From positions 140,900-204,899 of the forward strand of contig CAVUFH010000004.1 in the NCBI GenBank assembly GCA_963740835.1: DNA of 64,000 nucleotides, read 5' to 3'. Origin of the DNA: CAVUFH01 sp963740835. Lineage in GTDB: Bacteria; Actinomycetota; Acidimicrobiia; IMCC26256; PALSA-610. Every line of letters begins with the position of its first letter. The first letter of the stretch is position 1. Under the pieces are notes generated by a model that ran no database searches, was not told where the DNA came from, and was given only the letters and a program-made list of their open reading frames with translations. A program made the translations under genes and the position numbers. Shown in pieces: positions 25,046 to 32,365 of this stretch.

Positions 25046-26191
25046 ATGAGCGCGTTCGAGCTGTCCGACGAGTACGAGGCGTTGCGCGAGTCGGTGCGCC
25101 GCCTCGCCGAGACGTCGATCGCGCCGAACGCGGCGGCGACCGACGAGTCCGAGGAGTTCCCCCGGGCAAGCTGGGATGCGTGGCGGGCGGCCGGCTTCGC
25201 GGGTCTGGCGTTCCCGGAAAAGTACGGCGGCCAGGGCGGCGGCATCCTGGCCCATGCGATCTGCGTCGAGGAGGTCGCGCGTGTGTGCGCGTCCTCGTCG
25301 CTCTTCGTGATCATCTCGAAGCTGGCGATGACGCCACTCCTCGATCATGGCTCGGACGACTTGAACGAGCGCTACGTCGCGCCGGTGGCGGCCGGCGAGG
25401 CCCAGGCGTCGTATTGCCTCTCCGAAGCCGACGCGGGCAGCGATGTCGCCGGGATGAAGACTCGCGCGGTGCGCGATGGCGACGACTACGTGCTCAACGG
25501 GCACAAGATGTGGATCACCGGCGCCGGTGTCTCCGACTTCTACACCGTGTTCGCCAAGACCGATCCGACCGCGGGACATCGCGGCATGAGCGTGTTCGTC
25601 GTCGAGTCGAGCTTCCCTGGCTTCTCGGTCGGCAAGCTCGAACACAAGATGGGTGTGCGCGGTTCGCCGACCGGCGAGATCGCCCTCGACGACTGCATCG
25701 TGCCCGCCGCCAACCTGGTCGGTGAGGAAGGGGCAGGATTCGAGTACGCGATGGGCGCGCTCGACCGTTCGCGACCGCTCGTGGGCGCGCAGGCGCTCGG
25801 CATCGCGCAAGGTGCGCTCGACCTCGCGCTCCAGTACGTGAAGGACCGCAAGCAGTTCAACCGCCCGATCGCGGAGTTCCAAGGTCTGCAGTTCATGCTC
25901 GCCGACATGGCCACGCAGGTCGACGCCGCCCGTCTCCTCGTCTACCGAGCCTGCGCCCGCCTCGACGACGGTCGGACCGACACTGCGATCTCGTCGTCGA
26001 TGGGTAAACTCTTCGCGGCCGACACCGCGATGCGCGTCGCGACCGACTGCGTCCAGCTGCTCGGTGGCATCGGGTACACCAAGGAACTGCCCGCCGAGCG
26101 GTTCATGCGCGACGCCAAGATCACGCAGATCTACGAGGGCACCAACCAGATCCAACGCATCGTCGTCGCGAAACGGCTGCTCGAGGGCTGA
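25046..26191 (+). CDS. Acyl-CoA dehydrogenase
   Basis: A 381-aa FAD flavoprotein. Family stretches include GFAGLAFPEKYGGQGGG, CLSEADAGSDVAGMKTRA (FAD/substrate loop), YVLNGHKMWITG, LEHKMGVRGSPTGEIALDD, RKQFNRPIAEFQGLQFMLAD and the closing LPAERFMRDAKITQIYEGTN. The final YEGTN Glu is the catalytic base in short/medium-chain enzymes. Substrate chain length cannot be assigned. It overlaps no neighbour; the cyclase gene starts four bases after it. Confidence 0.93.
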   Translation: MSAFELSDEYEALRESVRRLAETSIAPNAAATDESEEFPRASWDAWRAAGFAGLAFPEKYGGQGGGILAHAICVEEVARVCASSSLFVIISKLAMTPLLDHGSDDLNERYVAPVAAGEAQASYCLSEADAGSDVAGMKTRAVRDGDDYVLNGHKMWITGAGVSDFYTVFAKTDPTAGHRGMSVFVVESSFPGFSVGKLEHKMGVRGSPTGEIALDDCIVPAANLVGEEGAGFEYAMGALDRSRPLVGAQALGIAQGALDLALQYVKDRKQFNRPIAEFQGLQFMLADMATQVDAARLLVYRACARLDDGRTDTAISSSMGKLFAADTAMRVATDCVQLLGGIGYTKELPAERFMRDAKITQIYEGTNQIQRIVVAKRLLEG

Positions 26192-26194
26192 CGC

Positions 26195-27532
26195 ATGACC
26201 ATCCGCTACGCGTGGAGCGGAAAGCAGCACCTCGCGTACGAGACGCGCGGCGACGGACCGTTGGACATGCTGCACCTCACGGGATTCATTCTCCCGATCG
26301 ACGCACTCGACGAGGAACCGCACGTGGCGCGGTTCTACCGGCGCCTCACCTCCTTCGCGCGTCTGATCCATTACGACCCGCGCGGGATCGGCTTGTCGGA
26401 TCCGGTCGACGCGAGCTATCCCAACACGGTCGCGAGTGCCGCCATTGACGCGGTCGCGGTGCTGGACGCGGTCCAGGTCGATCGCGTCGCGGTCGTCGGG
26501 TGGGGTGCCGCGGGCTCCATCGCGATCGAGATCGCGGCCAGCTACCCGGAGCGCGTCTCGGCCCTCGTCGTGGGCAACACCTTCGCGCGGCTCACGAGCA
26601 CGACCGACTACCCCGAGGGCGTCCCACCTGACCTCATCGAGGGATTCTTGCGCGACAATCCCGATCCCGACGCCGAATGGAACATCGAAGGCGCCGATGA
26701 CCTTCGGTTGTTCGCCCCGACTCTTGCCGGCGACACCCGGTTCCGCGACTGGGTGCAACGGTCGTCGCGGCGCGGCGCCAGCCCGTCGAGCGCTCGATCG
26801 TTCCTCGTGCTCACGACGGGCGCGGATGTGCGCGACCGGCTCGGCAAGGTGCGTGTCCCGACGCTGGTGCTCCACAACGCGGACAACCGGTTCACGCCAC
26901 GCCGCCTGGGTCGATACGTCGCGGCGCACATCCCGTCGGCACGATTCGTGCTTGTTCCCGGCGCCGATCACATGCCATGGGCCGGCAGCGCCGACGCGCT
27001 GCTCGACGAGGTGCAGGAGTTCCTCACCGGACATCGCGAAGGGTCCGGCGACCGCGTGCTCACCACCGTCGTCTTCACCGACATCGTGGACTCGACCCAA
27101 CGTGCGGCCGGGATGGGCGACGCGGCCTGGCGGGGCGAGCTGGACGCGCACGACGCGATCGTGCGGGCCGAACTGGACCGCTTCGGCGGCCGTGAGGTCA
27201 ACACGACGGGCGATGGGTTCGTCGCCGCGTTCGATGTCCCGACCGCGGCCGTGCGGGGTGCCCTCGCGATCGTCCGATCGGCCCAGGCCGCGGGCTTCGC
27301 GTTGCGCGCCGGTGTTCATACCGGCGAGTGCGAGCGGCGCGGCGACGATCTCGCCGGGCTCGCAGTGCACATCGCGGCGCGCGTCGCGGCCCACGCCGGC
27401 GCGCAGGAGGTCCTCGTCTCGCGCACGGTCAGCGACGTGATCGCCGGTTCCGGCCTGGTGCTCGAACCGCGCGGCGAGCACGAGCTGAAAGGCCTCGACC
27501 AGCGGTGGGAGCTGTTCGCCGCACAGCCCTGA
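26195..27532 (+). CDS. Alpha/beta-hydrolase-like domain fused to a class III nucleotidyl cyclase
   Basis: A 445-aa two-domain protein. Residues 1-275 follow an alpha/beta-hydrolase fold (HLTGFILPIDAL, HYDPRGIGLSD, the elbow region VVGWGAAGSIAIEIA, then a late Asp and His in FVLVPGADHMPW). The nucleophile elbow reads GWGAAG where active enzymes have GxSxG, so the catalytic serine is missing and the domain is probably a sensor. Residues 285-445 are a class III adenylyl/guanylyl cyclase: TTVVFTDIVDSTQRA gives the first metal Asp, GREVNTTGDGFVAAF the second, and LAVHIAARVAAHAG the transition-state region. Similar fusions are known in Mycobacterium. It likely makes cAMP in response to an unknown small ligand. 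Confidence 0.88.
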   Translation: MTIRYAWSGKQHLAYETRGDGPLDMLHLTGFILPIDALDEEPHVARFYRRLTSFARLIHYDPRGIGLSDPVDASYPNTVASAAIDAVAVLDAVQVDRVAVVGWGAAGSIAIEIAASYPERVSALVVGNTFARLTSTTDYPEGVPPDLIEGFLRDNPDPDAEWNIEGADDLRLFAPTLAGDTRFRDWVQRSSRRGASPSSARSFLVLTTGADVRDRLGKVRVPTLVLHNADNRFTPRRLGRYVAAHIPSARFVLVPGADHMPWAGSADALLDEVQEFLTGHREGSGDRVLTTVVFTDIVDSTQRAAGMGDAAWRGELDAHDAIVRAELDRFGGREVNTTGDGFVAAFDVPTAAVRGALAIVRSAQAAGFALRAGVHTGECERRGDDLAGLAVHIAARVAAHAGAQEVLVSRTVSDVIAGSGLVLEPRGEHELKGLDQRWELFAAQP

Positions 27533-27566
27533 GTTCGGCTCCGCCCGCCCGTAAACTCGGCGGACC

Positions 27567-28994
27567 ATGAGCGACGTCCGCGTCAGGTTCTCGCCCGCGC
27601 CGACGGGCTTCCTCCACATCGGGAACGCCCGGACGGTGCTGTTCAATTGGTTGCACGCGCGCCACACGGACGGCACGTTCATCCTGCGCATCGAGGACAC
27701 CGACGTCGCCCGCTCGACGCAGGAGGCGGTTGCGCAGATCCAGCTCGTCCTGCAGTGGCTCGGCTTGCACTGGGACGAAGGACCGGTCTTCCAGAGCCAT
27801 CGGTTCGAGACGTACCTCGCCGCCGCCGACCGTCTCCTCGCCGCGGGCGACGCGTACGAATGCTTCTGCACCGAGGAAGAGCTGAAGGCGCGCAACGACG
27901 AGGCAACGAAAGCCGGACAGCGGCCGGGGTACGACGGGCGTTGCCGCGACCTCACGCCGGCCGAGCGCGACGCGCGCCGGTCCGAAGATCGGGCGGGTTC
28001 GATCCGGTTCCGCACCCCTGATTCCGGGCGCAGCATGTTCGTGGACGCGATCCGCGGTGAGGTCGCGGTCGACTGGTCGACGATCTCCGACTTCGTCATC
28101 GTTCGTTCCAACGGCACACCGGTGTTCTTCCTCGCGAACGCGGTCGACGACATCGACATGGGCATCACGCACGTCCTGCGCGGCGAGGACCTGATCGACT
28201 CGACGCACCGCGTGCTCGCACTCCGGCGCGCCCTCGGCGTCGACGAGCAACCCGTGTACGCGCACCTGCCGCTGATCGTCGGACCGGGCGGCGCCAAGTT
28301 CTCGAAGCGGCACGGCGCGGTGTCGGTCGAGGAGTACCAGGAGCAGGGTTTCCTCGCGGCCGCGATCGTCAACTACCTCGCGCTGCTCGGCTGGGCGCCC
28401 GAGGATGGCCGGGAGGTCCTCGATCGCGACGAGCTCGTCGCCGAATTCGATCTCGGACGCGTGAACCACTCCGCCGCCGCGTTCGACGCGCAGAAGCTCG
28501 AGTGGATGAACGCCGAGCACATCCGCCGGCTCCCGGTGGAAGAGCTCGCGGGGGAGACGTTGCGGTTCGCCCAGGCCCGCTACGGCGACCGGTTCGACAT
28601 CCGCACCTTCGAAGCGGCGGTGAAGCTCGCGCAGGAACGCTCCACCACGCTCGTGCAGATCGCCGAGCAGGCCGCGTTCCTGTTCGTGCCCGACGCCGAG
28701 TTCGAGATCGACGCCGACGCGGTCGACGCGGTTCGGAAGCTCGATCGGGTCGACGACCTGGTGGCTGCCGCGATCGAGCACATCGAGCGCTGCGAGTGGA
28801 CGCACGACGGCATCGACCTGCGGCCGGTCGTCGACGCGCTCGAGCTGAAGCGAAAGACCGCGATGAAGGCGTTGTACGCCGCTATCACCGGCCGTACGGC
28901 GGGGTTGCCGCTGTTCGAGTCGATCGAGATGCTCGGACGTGAGTCTGCGCTCACGCGGCTCCGACGTGCACGCGAGCGGTTCGCCGCGGAATGA
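27567..28994 (+). CDS. gltX: Glutamyl-tRNA synthetase
   Basis: A 475-aa class I synthetase. It has VRFSPAPTGFLHIGNARTVL with the HIGH-type motif as HIGN, LRIEDTD, the KMSKS-type loop GGAKFSKRHGAVSVE at about residues 239-253, and an all-helical anticodon-binding C-terminus. The length is that of the discriminating or non-discriminating bacterial enzyme. Two tRNA genes, tRNA-Gln(CTG) and tRNA-Glu(CTC), lie 650 bp downstream. If the organism lacks a glutaminyl-tRNA synthetase, this enzyme would charge both. ATG at 27567; the end overlaps the next gene by four bases (ATGA). Confidence 0.96.
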   Translation: MSDVRVRFSPAPTGFLHIGNARTVLFNWLHARHTDGTFILRIEDTDVARSTQEAVAQIQLVLQWLGLHWDEGPVFQSHRFETYLAAADRLLAAGDAYECFCTEEELKARNDEATKAGQRPGYDGRCRDLTPAERDARRSEDRAGSIRFRTPDSGRSMFVDAIRGEVAVDWSTISDFVIVRSNGTPVFFLANAVDDIDMGITHVLRGEDLIDSTHRVLALRRALGVDEQPVYAHLPLIVGPGGAKFSKRHGAVSVEEYQEQGFLAAAIVNYLALLGWAPEDGREVLDRDELVAEFDLGRVNHSAAAFDAQKLEWMNAEHIRRLPVEELAGETLRFAQARYGDRFDIRTFEAAVKLAQERSTTLVQIAEQAAFLFVPDAEFEIDADAVDAVRKLDRVDDLVAAAIEHIERCEWTHDGIDLRPVVDALELKRKTAMKALYAAITGRTAGLPLFESIEMLGRESALTRLRRARERFAAE

Positions 28995-29662
28995 GGCTCG
29001 CGTTCAAGATCGTCTGGCGGACCGCGCTGGCGCTCTTCACGATCGTGTTCGTGTACTTCGCCGTCACGTTCTTCCAGGTGTGGCGGACCGCGCGGAAGGA
29101 CGCGGCGCGTCCGTCCGACGCGATCGTGGTGCTCGGCGCCGCGCAGTACGACGGCCGGCCGTCGCCCGTGCTCGCGGCCCGCCTCGACCACGCGCTCGAG
29201 CTGTACCGAGCCGGGATTGCGCCGATCATCGTCGTCACCGGAGGACGCCAGGAGGGTGATCGGTTCACCGAAGCGACCGCGGGCGCGACGTACCTGCACG
29301 AACACGGAGTGCCGGACACCGCGATCCTGCGCGAGACGAGCGGGCGTTCTTCGTGGCAGTCGCTCGCGGCCGCGGCCCACTTCCTGAAAGCGCGAAACCA
29401 GACCCGGGTCGTGCTCGTCTCGGATCCGTATCACGCGGCCCGCATCGACGACATCGCCGAAGAGGTCGGCCTCGACGCGGTGACGTCACCCACGACCACC
29501 AGTCCGATCTCGGGTGCGGGCGAGTGGCGCCGCTTCGGAACCGAGACACTGCGAGTCGGCGCCGGCCGCCTGTTCGGCTACCGCCGGCTCGAGCAAGGTC
29601 GGGAGATGGGAAAGGTGGTGCCCGGACTCGGTATGCTGATTCCTCCTTCGGGGGTGGTGTAA
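28991..29662 (+). CDS. YdcF/SanA-like DUF218 membrane protein
   Basis: A 223-aa protein with one N-terminal membrane segment (about residues 8-30, WRTALALFTIVFVYFAV). The DUF218 domain follows, with DAIVVLGAAQYDGRPSPVLAARLD, GIAPIIVVTGG, ETSGRSSWQSLAAAA and VVLVSDPYHAAR. Relatives such as SanA and YdcF are envelope-associated and of unclear biochemical role. It is coupled to gltX by an ATGA overlap. The gene ends 14 bp after the first base of tRNA-Gln (29648). Confidence 0.85.
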   Translation: MRLAFKIVWRTALALFTIVFVYFAVTFFQVWRTARKDAARPSDAIVVLGAAQYDGRPSPVLAARLDHALELYRAGIAPIIVVTGGRQEGDRFTEATAGATYLHEHGVPDTAILRETSGRSSWQSLAAAAHFLKARNQTRVVLVSDPYHAARIDDIAEEVGLDAVTSPTTTSPISGAGEWRRFGTETLRVGAGRLFGYRRLEQGREMGKVVPGLGMLIPPSGVV

Positions 29663-29719
29663 TCGGCAACACAACAGGTTCTGGTCCTGTATTTGGGGGT
29701 TCGAGTCCTCCCCCCCGAG
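29648..29719 (+). tRNA. tRNA-Gln (anticodon CTG)
   Basis: A 72-nt cloverleaf. The acceptor TCGGGGG (29648-29654) pairs with CCCCCGA (29712-29718), followed by discriminator G. The D arm is GTGTAATCGGCAACAC. The anticodon stem ACAGG/CCTGT holds loop TTCTGGT, whose CTG reads CAG. The T arm is GGGGG-TTCGAGT-CCTCC. CCA is not encoded. It overlaps the last 15 bases of the DUF218 gene. Confidence 0.95.
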
Positions 29720-29734
29720 CGCAATCGCACACAA

Positions 29735-29809
29735 GCCCCGTTGGTGTAGACGGCCTAACACGCCACCCTCTCAAGGTGGAGACCACGGGTTCGAATCCCG
29801 TACGGGGTG
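29735..29809 (+). tRNA. tRNA-Glu (anticodon CTC)
   Basis: A 75-nt cloverleaf. The acceptor GCCCCGT (29735-29741) pairs with ACGGGGT (29802-29808) with one G-T pair. The anticodon stem CCACC/GGTGG holds loop CTCTCAA, whose CTC reads GAG. The T arm is ACGGG-TTCGAAT-CCCGT. Discriminator G is at 29809 and CCA is not encoded. It lies 15 bp after tRNA-Gln, so both are probably in one transcript. Confidence 0.95.
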
Positions 29810-29860
29810 CTCACCACTTCTTCCCCCTGTAGATCGACCGTGACGCCCGAACTCGGGCGC

Positions 29861-30799
29861 GTGGACTCCCTCAGGGGGCACTTCTTGGCCCGAGAATCTC
29901 CACTCGGCTTCCTCTCAGCGTTGAGCGCGCACGAGTGCGGCGTCTTTCGTGGCCGCGCGGCAGTCGCGGGTGGCGTGACACGCAAGCAACTCGCGGCGCT
30001 CCGGATGCACGGCGCCATCGAGCGCGTGTTCCCGGACACCTTTCGCATGACTTCCGTGGCGCGTTCGAACGAACAGCAGTTGCGCGCCGCACTGTTGTGG
30101 GCCGGACCCCGTTCGGCCGCGGCCGCGTCTTCGGCTGGTGAGCTCTACCGGCTCGAGGGCATCGAAGCTGCGCAGCCCGAGATCGTCGTTCCGCGGACGA
30201 GTAACAAGCGCGTCGAGGGCGTCGTCGTGCATCGACCGGTAAACGACGGCGCGTCGATGGTGCGACGCCATCGCGGCATGCGGGTCACAGGTATCGAAGC
30301 CACGCTGGTTGCGCTGGCGGCGGAGCGAGACGCGGAGACCTTCGAGATCGCGTGTGAGGACGCCCGGCGGCGACGGCTCACGACGCTGCCCGCTCTCCAC
30401 GCCCACATCGAGCGATTCCGGCGACGTGGGACCGGTGGCTTCGCAGCAATGCGCGATCTGCTCCGCGAGCTGGATCCGGTGCATCCGTCGCGTTCCACGC
30501 TCGAAGTAATGACACGGCGGCTGCTCGTTGCGAACGGGTGCACCGACTTCGTTCGCGAGTTCCGTCTCACTTGGAACGGGCGCACATACCTTTACGATTT
30601 CGGTTTCGAGCGTCGGTGCACCATTCTCGAGACGAACGGGCGACGATGGCATGACGACGCCAACGACTACGAACACGACAACGAGAAGTGGAGCGTTCCG
30701 GGTCGTCACGGCTTCCGAATCGTGCTCGCGACATGGCAGAAGGTGACGCGAACGCCGGCCGATCTGCTCGAAGAACTCGCCGCGACCCTCGCCGCGTGA
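29861..30799 (+). CDS. AbiEi antitoxin-like / DUF559-type protein
   Basis: A protein of about 312 aa from GTG 29861 (the frame also opens at a GTG inside the tRNA end at 29807). The N-terminal third resembles the AbiEi-type winged helix found in type IV antitoxins (GVTRKQLAALRMHGAIERV, then FRMTS). A middle segment is typical of these proteins (LEGIEAAQPEIVVPRTSNKR). The C-terminal 110 residues look like the DUF559/Vsr-like nuclease fold (YLYDFGFERRCTILETNGRR with Asp and Glu, then WHDD). Such proteins are common in Actinobacteria, often without a partner toxin, and none is next to it here. It follows tRNA-Glu directly and ends in a terminator. Confidence 0.75.
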   Translation: MDSLRGHFLARESPLGFLSALSAHECGVFRGRAAVAGGVTRKQLAALRMHGAIERVFPDTFRMTSVARSNEQQLRAALLWAGPRSAAAASSAGELYRLEGIEAAQPEIVVPRTSNKRVEGVVVHRPVNDGASMVRRHRGMRVTGIEATLVALAAERDAETFEIACEDARRRRLTTLPALHAHIERFRRRGTGGFAAMRDLLRELDPVHPSRSTLEVMTRRLLVANGCTDFVREFRLTWNGRTYLYDFGFERRCTILETNGRRWHDDANDYEHDNEKWSVPGRHGFRIVLATWQKVTRTPADLLEELAATLAA

Positions 30800-30840
30800 C
30801 GAAATTCGGGCCATTCGGTCCGTCACGCGACGATTTTTTT
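30793..30840 (+). terminator. Intrinsic terminator overlapping the AbiEi-like stop
   Basis: CGCGTGACG (30793-30801, containing the stop TGA) pairs perfectly with CGTCACGCG (30821-30829). A run of seven Ts follows at 30834-30840. The loop is 19 bases. Confidence 0.75.
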
Positions 30841-31038
30841 CGGAGTGGGTTGGGTGCGTGCAGGACTCACGAACCGCCAACAGGTTGTTCGACTCGCGTC
30901 CGGGTCCGCGCCGCGGCTGCGAGCGGGGATCGCGCGCGTCGAAGCCGCGCGCGAGAACTGAATTTCGCGGTCGGCGCGAGCAGTGCGGCACGGCGCCGCG
31001 ACATGCGCGTGTCGGCCCAGGAATTGGCGCGGCACGCG
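30841..31038. other. Intergenic stretch, nothing recognised
   Basis: Between the terminator and the small reverse-strand gene. It has no convincing reading frame and no cloverleaf that I could close. Part (about 30845-30900) has a tRNA-like look on the reverse strand but no paired acceptor. Confidence 0.5.
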
Positions 31039-31263
31039 TCAATTCAGTGCGACGCGGATCTCGTCACCGCTCACGACGAGCGTGCACGGCATACCGACGA
31101 GCGAGAGCTCGTCATGCACGCTGAGCAGGGACGATGCGATGTTCACGACGTCACCACGGTGTGCGCCGGACGTGATCGTGCACTCCAACACGAGCGTGTC
31201 ATCACGTCGTTCGGCCCACACGATGAACGCGTCATAACTGCCGTCGTCGAGCGGTTGCGTCAC
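31039..31263 (-). CDS. Small conserved-looking hypothetical protein
   Basis: A 74-aa protein from ATG 31263. The sequence has alternating hydrophobic and polar residues like a small beta barrel (DAFIVWAERRDDTLVLECTI, then GAHRGDVVNIA, ending TLVVSGDEIRVALN). Composition is unlike the Arg-rich shadow frames, supporting a real gene. I do not recognise a named family. Its start lies beside the TGCA-rich region upstream of hup, so it may share that promoter DNA divergently. Confidence 0.6.
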   Translation of the reverse strand: MTQPLDDGSYDAFIVWAERRDDTLVLECTITSGAHRGDVVNIASSLLSVHDELSLVGMPCTLVVSGDEIRVALN

Positions 31264-31509
31264 GCGTCGAGTGTTGCATCGTGTCGCGCAAGACGCGCGT
31301 ACACGGGTTCACGCATGCACGGAAGTCGGTACTCATGCATCGTGCAACCGTTGACACATGCGTCCCGAAATTTCGGTTCGCGTGCAACAGGCGAGTGTCG
31401 CGCAACGTGCACGCGAGGTGGTGGATATGCAGCGCGCAAATCCGGAAATGCTTGACCTCGTTGCATAAATACGTTCTCATTGCACGAACACACGCAACGC
31501 GTGGAGGTT
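31264..31509. promoter_or_regulatory. TGCA-rich regulatory region upstream of the HU gene
   Basis: About 245 bp without a convincing gene, clearly less GC-rich than its neighbours. The tetramer TGCA occurs nine times (31275, 31316, 31336, 31343, 31383, 31408, 31428, 31462, 31481), several inside GTTGCA(T/C) or its complement GTGCAAC. It also holds the perfect palindrome CCGAAATTTCGG (31365-31376) and an AT-rich patch TTGACCTCGTTGCATAAATA starting at 31452 that could include the hup promoter. Confidence 0.55.
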
Positions 31510-31515
31510 ATGCCC

Positions 31516-31794
31516 GTGAACAAGGGCGAACTGGTCGACACGATCGCGAGCTCCGCAAACCTCAGCAAAGCTGACGCGGAGAACGCGCTCAACGCGTTCA
31601 TCAACACAATCCAAGATGCAGTCGCGGGCGGTGACAAAGTCACGCTGCCCGGCTTCGGCTCGTTCCAACCAACGCTGCGCAAAGCACGTACCGGTATCGA
31701 CCCGCGTACGCGCGAGCCAGTGCAGATCCCGGAACGCAAAGCTGCGAAGTTCTCCGTGGGCTCGAAGTTCAAGGCCCAGGTCCAAAGCTCGTAG
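31516..31794 (+). CDS. hup: DNA-binding protein HU
   Basis: A 92-aa HU/IHF-family nucleoid protein. It has NKGELVDTIASSANLSKADA, GDKVTLPGFGSFQPTLRKAR, the DNA-intercalating arm GIDPRTREPVQIPERKAAKF and a short C-terminus. GTG at 31516 is preferred over ATG at 31510: GGAGG at 31503-31507 is 8 bp from the GTG but only 2 bp from the ATG, and HU proteins normally begin M-N-K. Unlike mycobacterial HupB it has no basic tail; a tail-like protein is encoded separately 98 bp downstream. Confidence 0.95.
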   Translation: MNKGELVDTIASSANLSKADAENALNAFINTIQDAVAGGDKVTLPGFGSFQPTLRKARTGIDPRTREPVQIPERKAAKFSVGSKFKAQVQSS

Positions 31795-31892
31795 CCGCGT
31801 AGGGCGTGAGGCCACACTCCCTCACGCGCCGAGTGAACACACGTGAAGTTCGAACTTCCCTTGAGTGAGAGCTCTCGAGAAAGGTGGTGACC

Positions 31893-32276
31893 GTGCCTCC
31901 GGCAAAGAAGGCAACAGCCAGAAAGGCTGCGAAGAAGGCGCCTGCGAAGCGCAAGGCGGCGAAGAAGGCCCCGGCCAAGCGCAAGGCAACCCGCAAGGTT
32001 GCGAAGCGCAAGGGTCCGGCGAAGCGCAAGGCGACCCGGAAGACCGCCAAGAAGGCTGCGAAGCGCAAGGCTCCGGCCAAGCGCAAGGCAACGCGGCGCA
32101 AGGCCACGAAGAAGGCTCCGGCCAAGCGCAAGGCAACGCGGCGCAAGGCCACGAAGAAGGCGGCCAAGAAGGCTCCCGCGAAGCGCAAGGCAACGCGGCG
32201 CAAGGCCACGAAGAAGACCTCTGCGAAGCGAGCCACGAAGCGGACTGCGCGCAAGCGCACTGCCAAGCGGCGCTGA
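31893..32276 (+). CDS. Histone H1-like Lys/Ala/Arg repeat protein
   Basis: About 127 residues, almost entirely Lys, Ala, Arg, Pro and Thr. They are built from repeats of the kind KKAPAKRKATRRKA, with two adjacent near-identical 45-bp units around 32080-32210. The composition is that of the C-terminal tail of mycobacterial HupB, Streptomyces HupS and histone H1, which bind DNA and compact it. GTGs at 31884, 31887 and 31893 are possible; GAGAAAGG at 31877-31884 best fits 31893. It probably acts with HU encoded just upstream. The repeats make its length prone to change. A strong terminator follows. Confidence 0.85.
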   Translation: MPPAKKATARKAAKKAPAKRKAAKKAPAKRKATRKVAKRKGPAKRKATRKTAKKAAKRKAPAKRKATRRKATKKAPAKRKATRRKATKKAAKKAPAKRKATRRKATKKTSAKRATKRTARKRTAKRR

Positions 32277-32296
32277 GCCGGTTCCACGGCGATCGC

Positions 32297-32326
32297 AAAA
32301 GGGCCCGGGTGCACCCGGGCCCTTTT
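32297..32326. terminator. Bidirectional terminator between the H1-like gene and the LmbE-like gene
   Basis: A perfect 30-bp palindrome with arms AAAAGGGCCCGGGTG (32297-32311) and CACCCGGGCCCTTTT (32312-32326). T-runs on both strands serve the convergent genes ending at 32276 and 32366. Confidence 0.9.
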
Positions 32327-32365
32327 CGCGTGCCCGAACCTCGCGTGCGGCTCAGAAGCCGTGCG

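Noticed and set aside
30841..30910. tRNA-like look on the reverse strand
   Set aside because: A T-arm-like segment can be imagined, but no acceptor stem or anticodon arm closes. Not called.
29735..31038. Genomic island integrated at tRNA-Glu
   Set aside because: No integrase, transposase or second copy of the tRNA 3' end is visible, and composition of the AbiEi-like gene is close to its neighbours.
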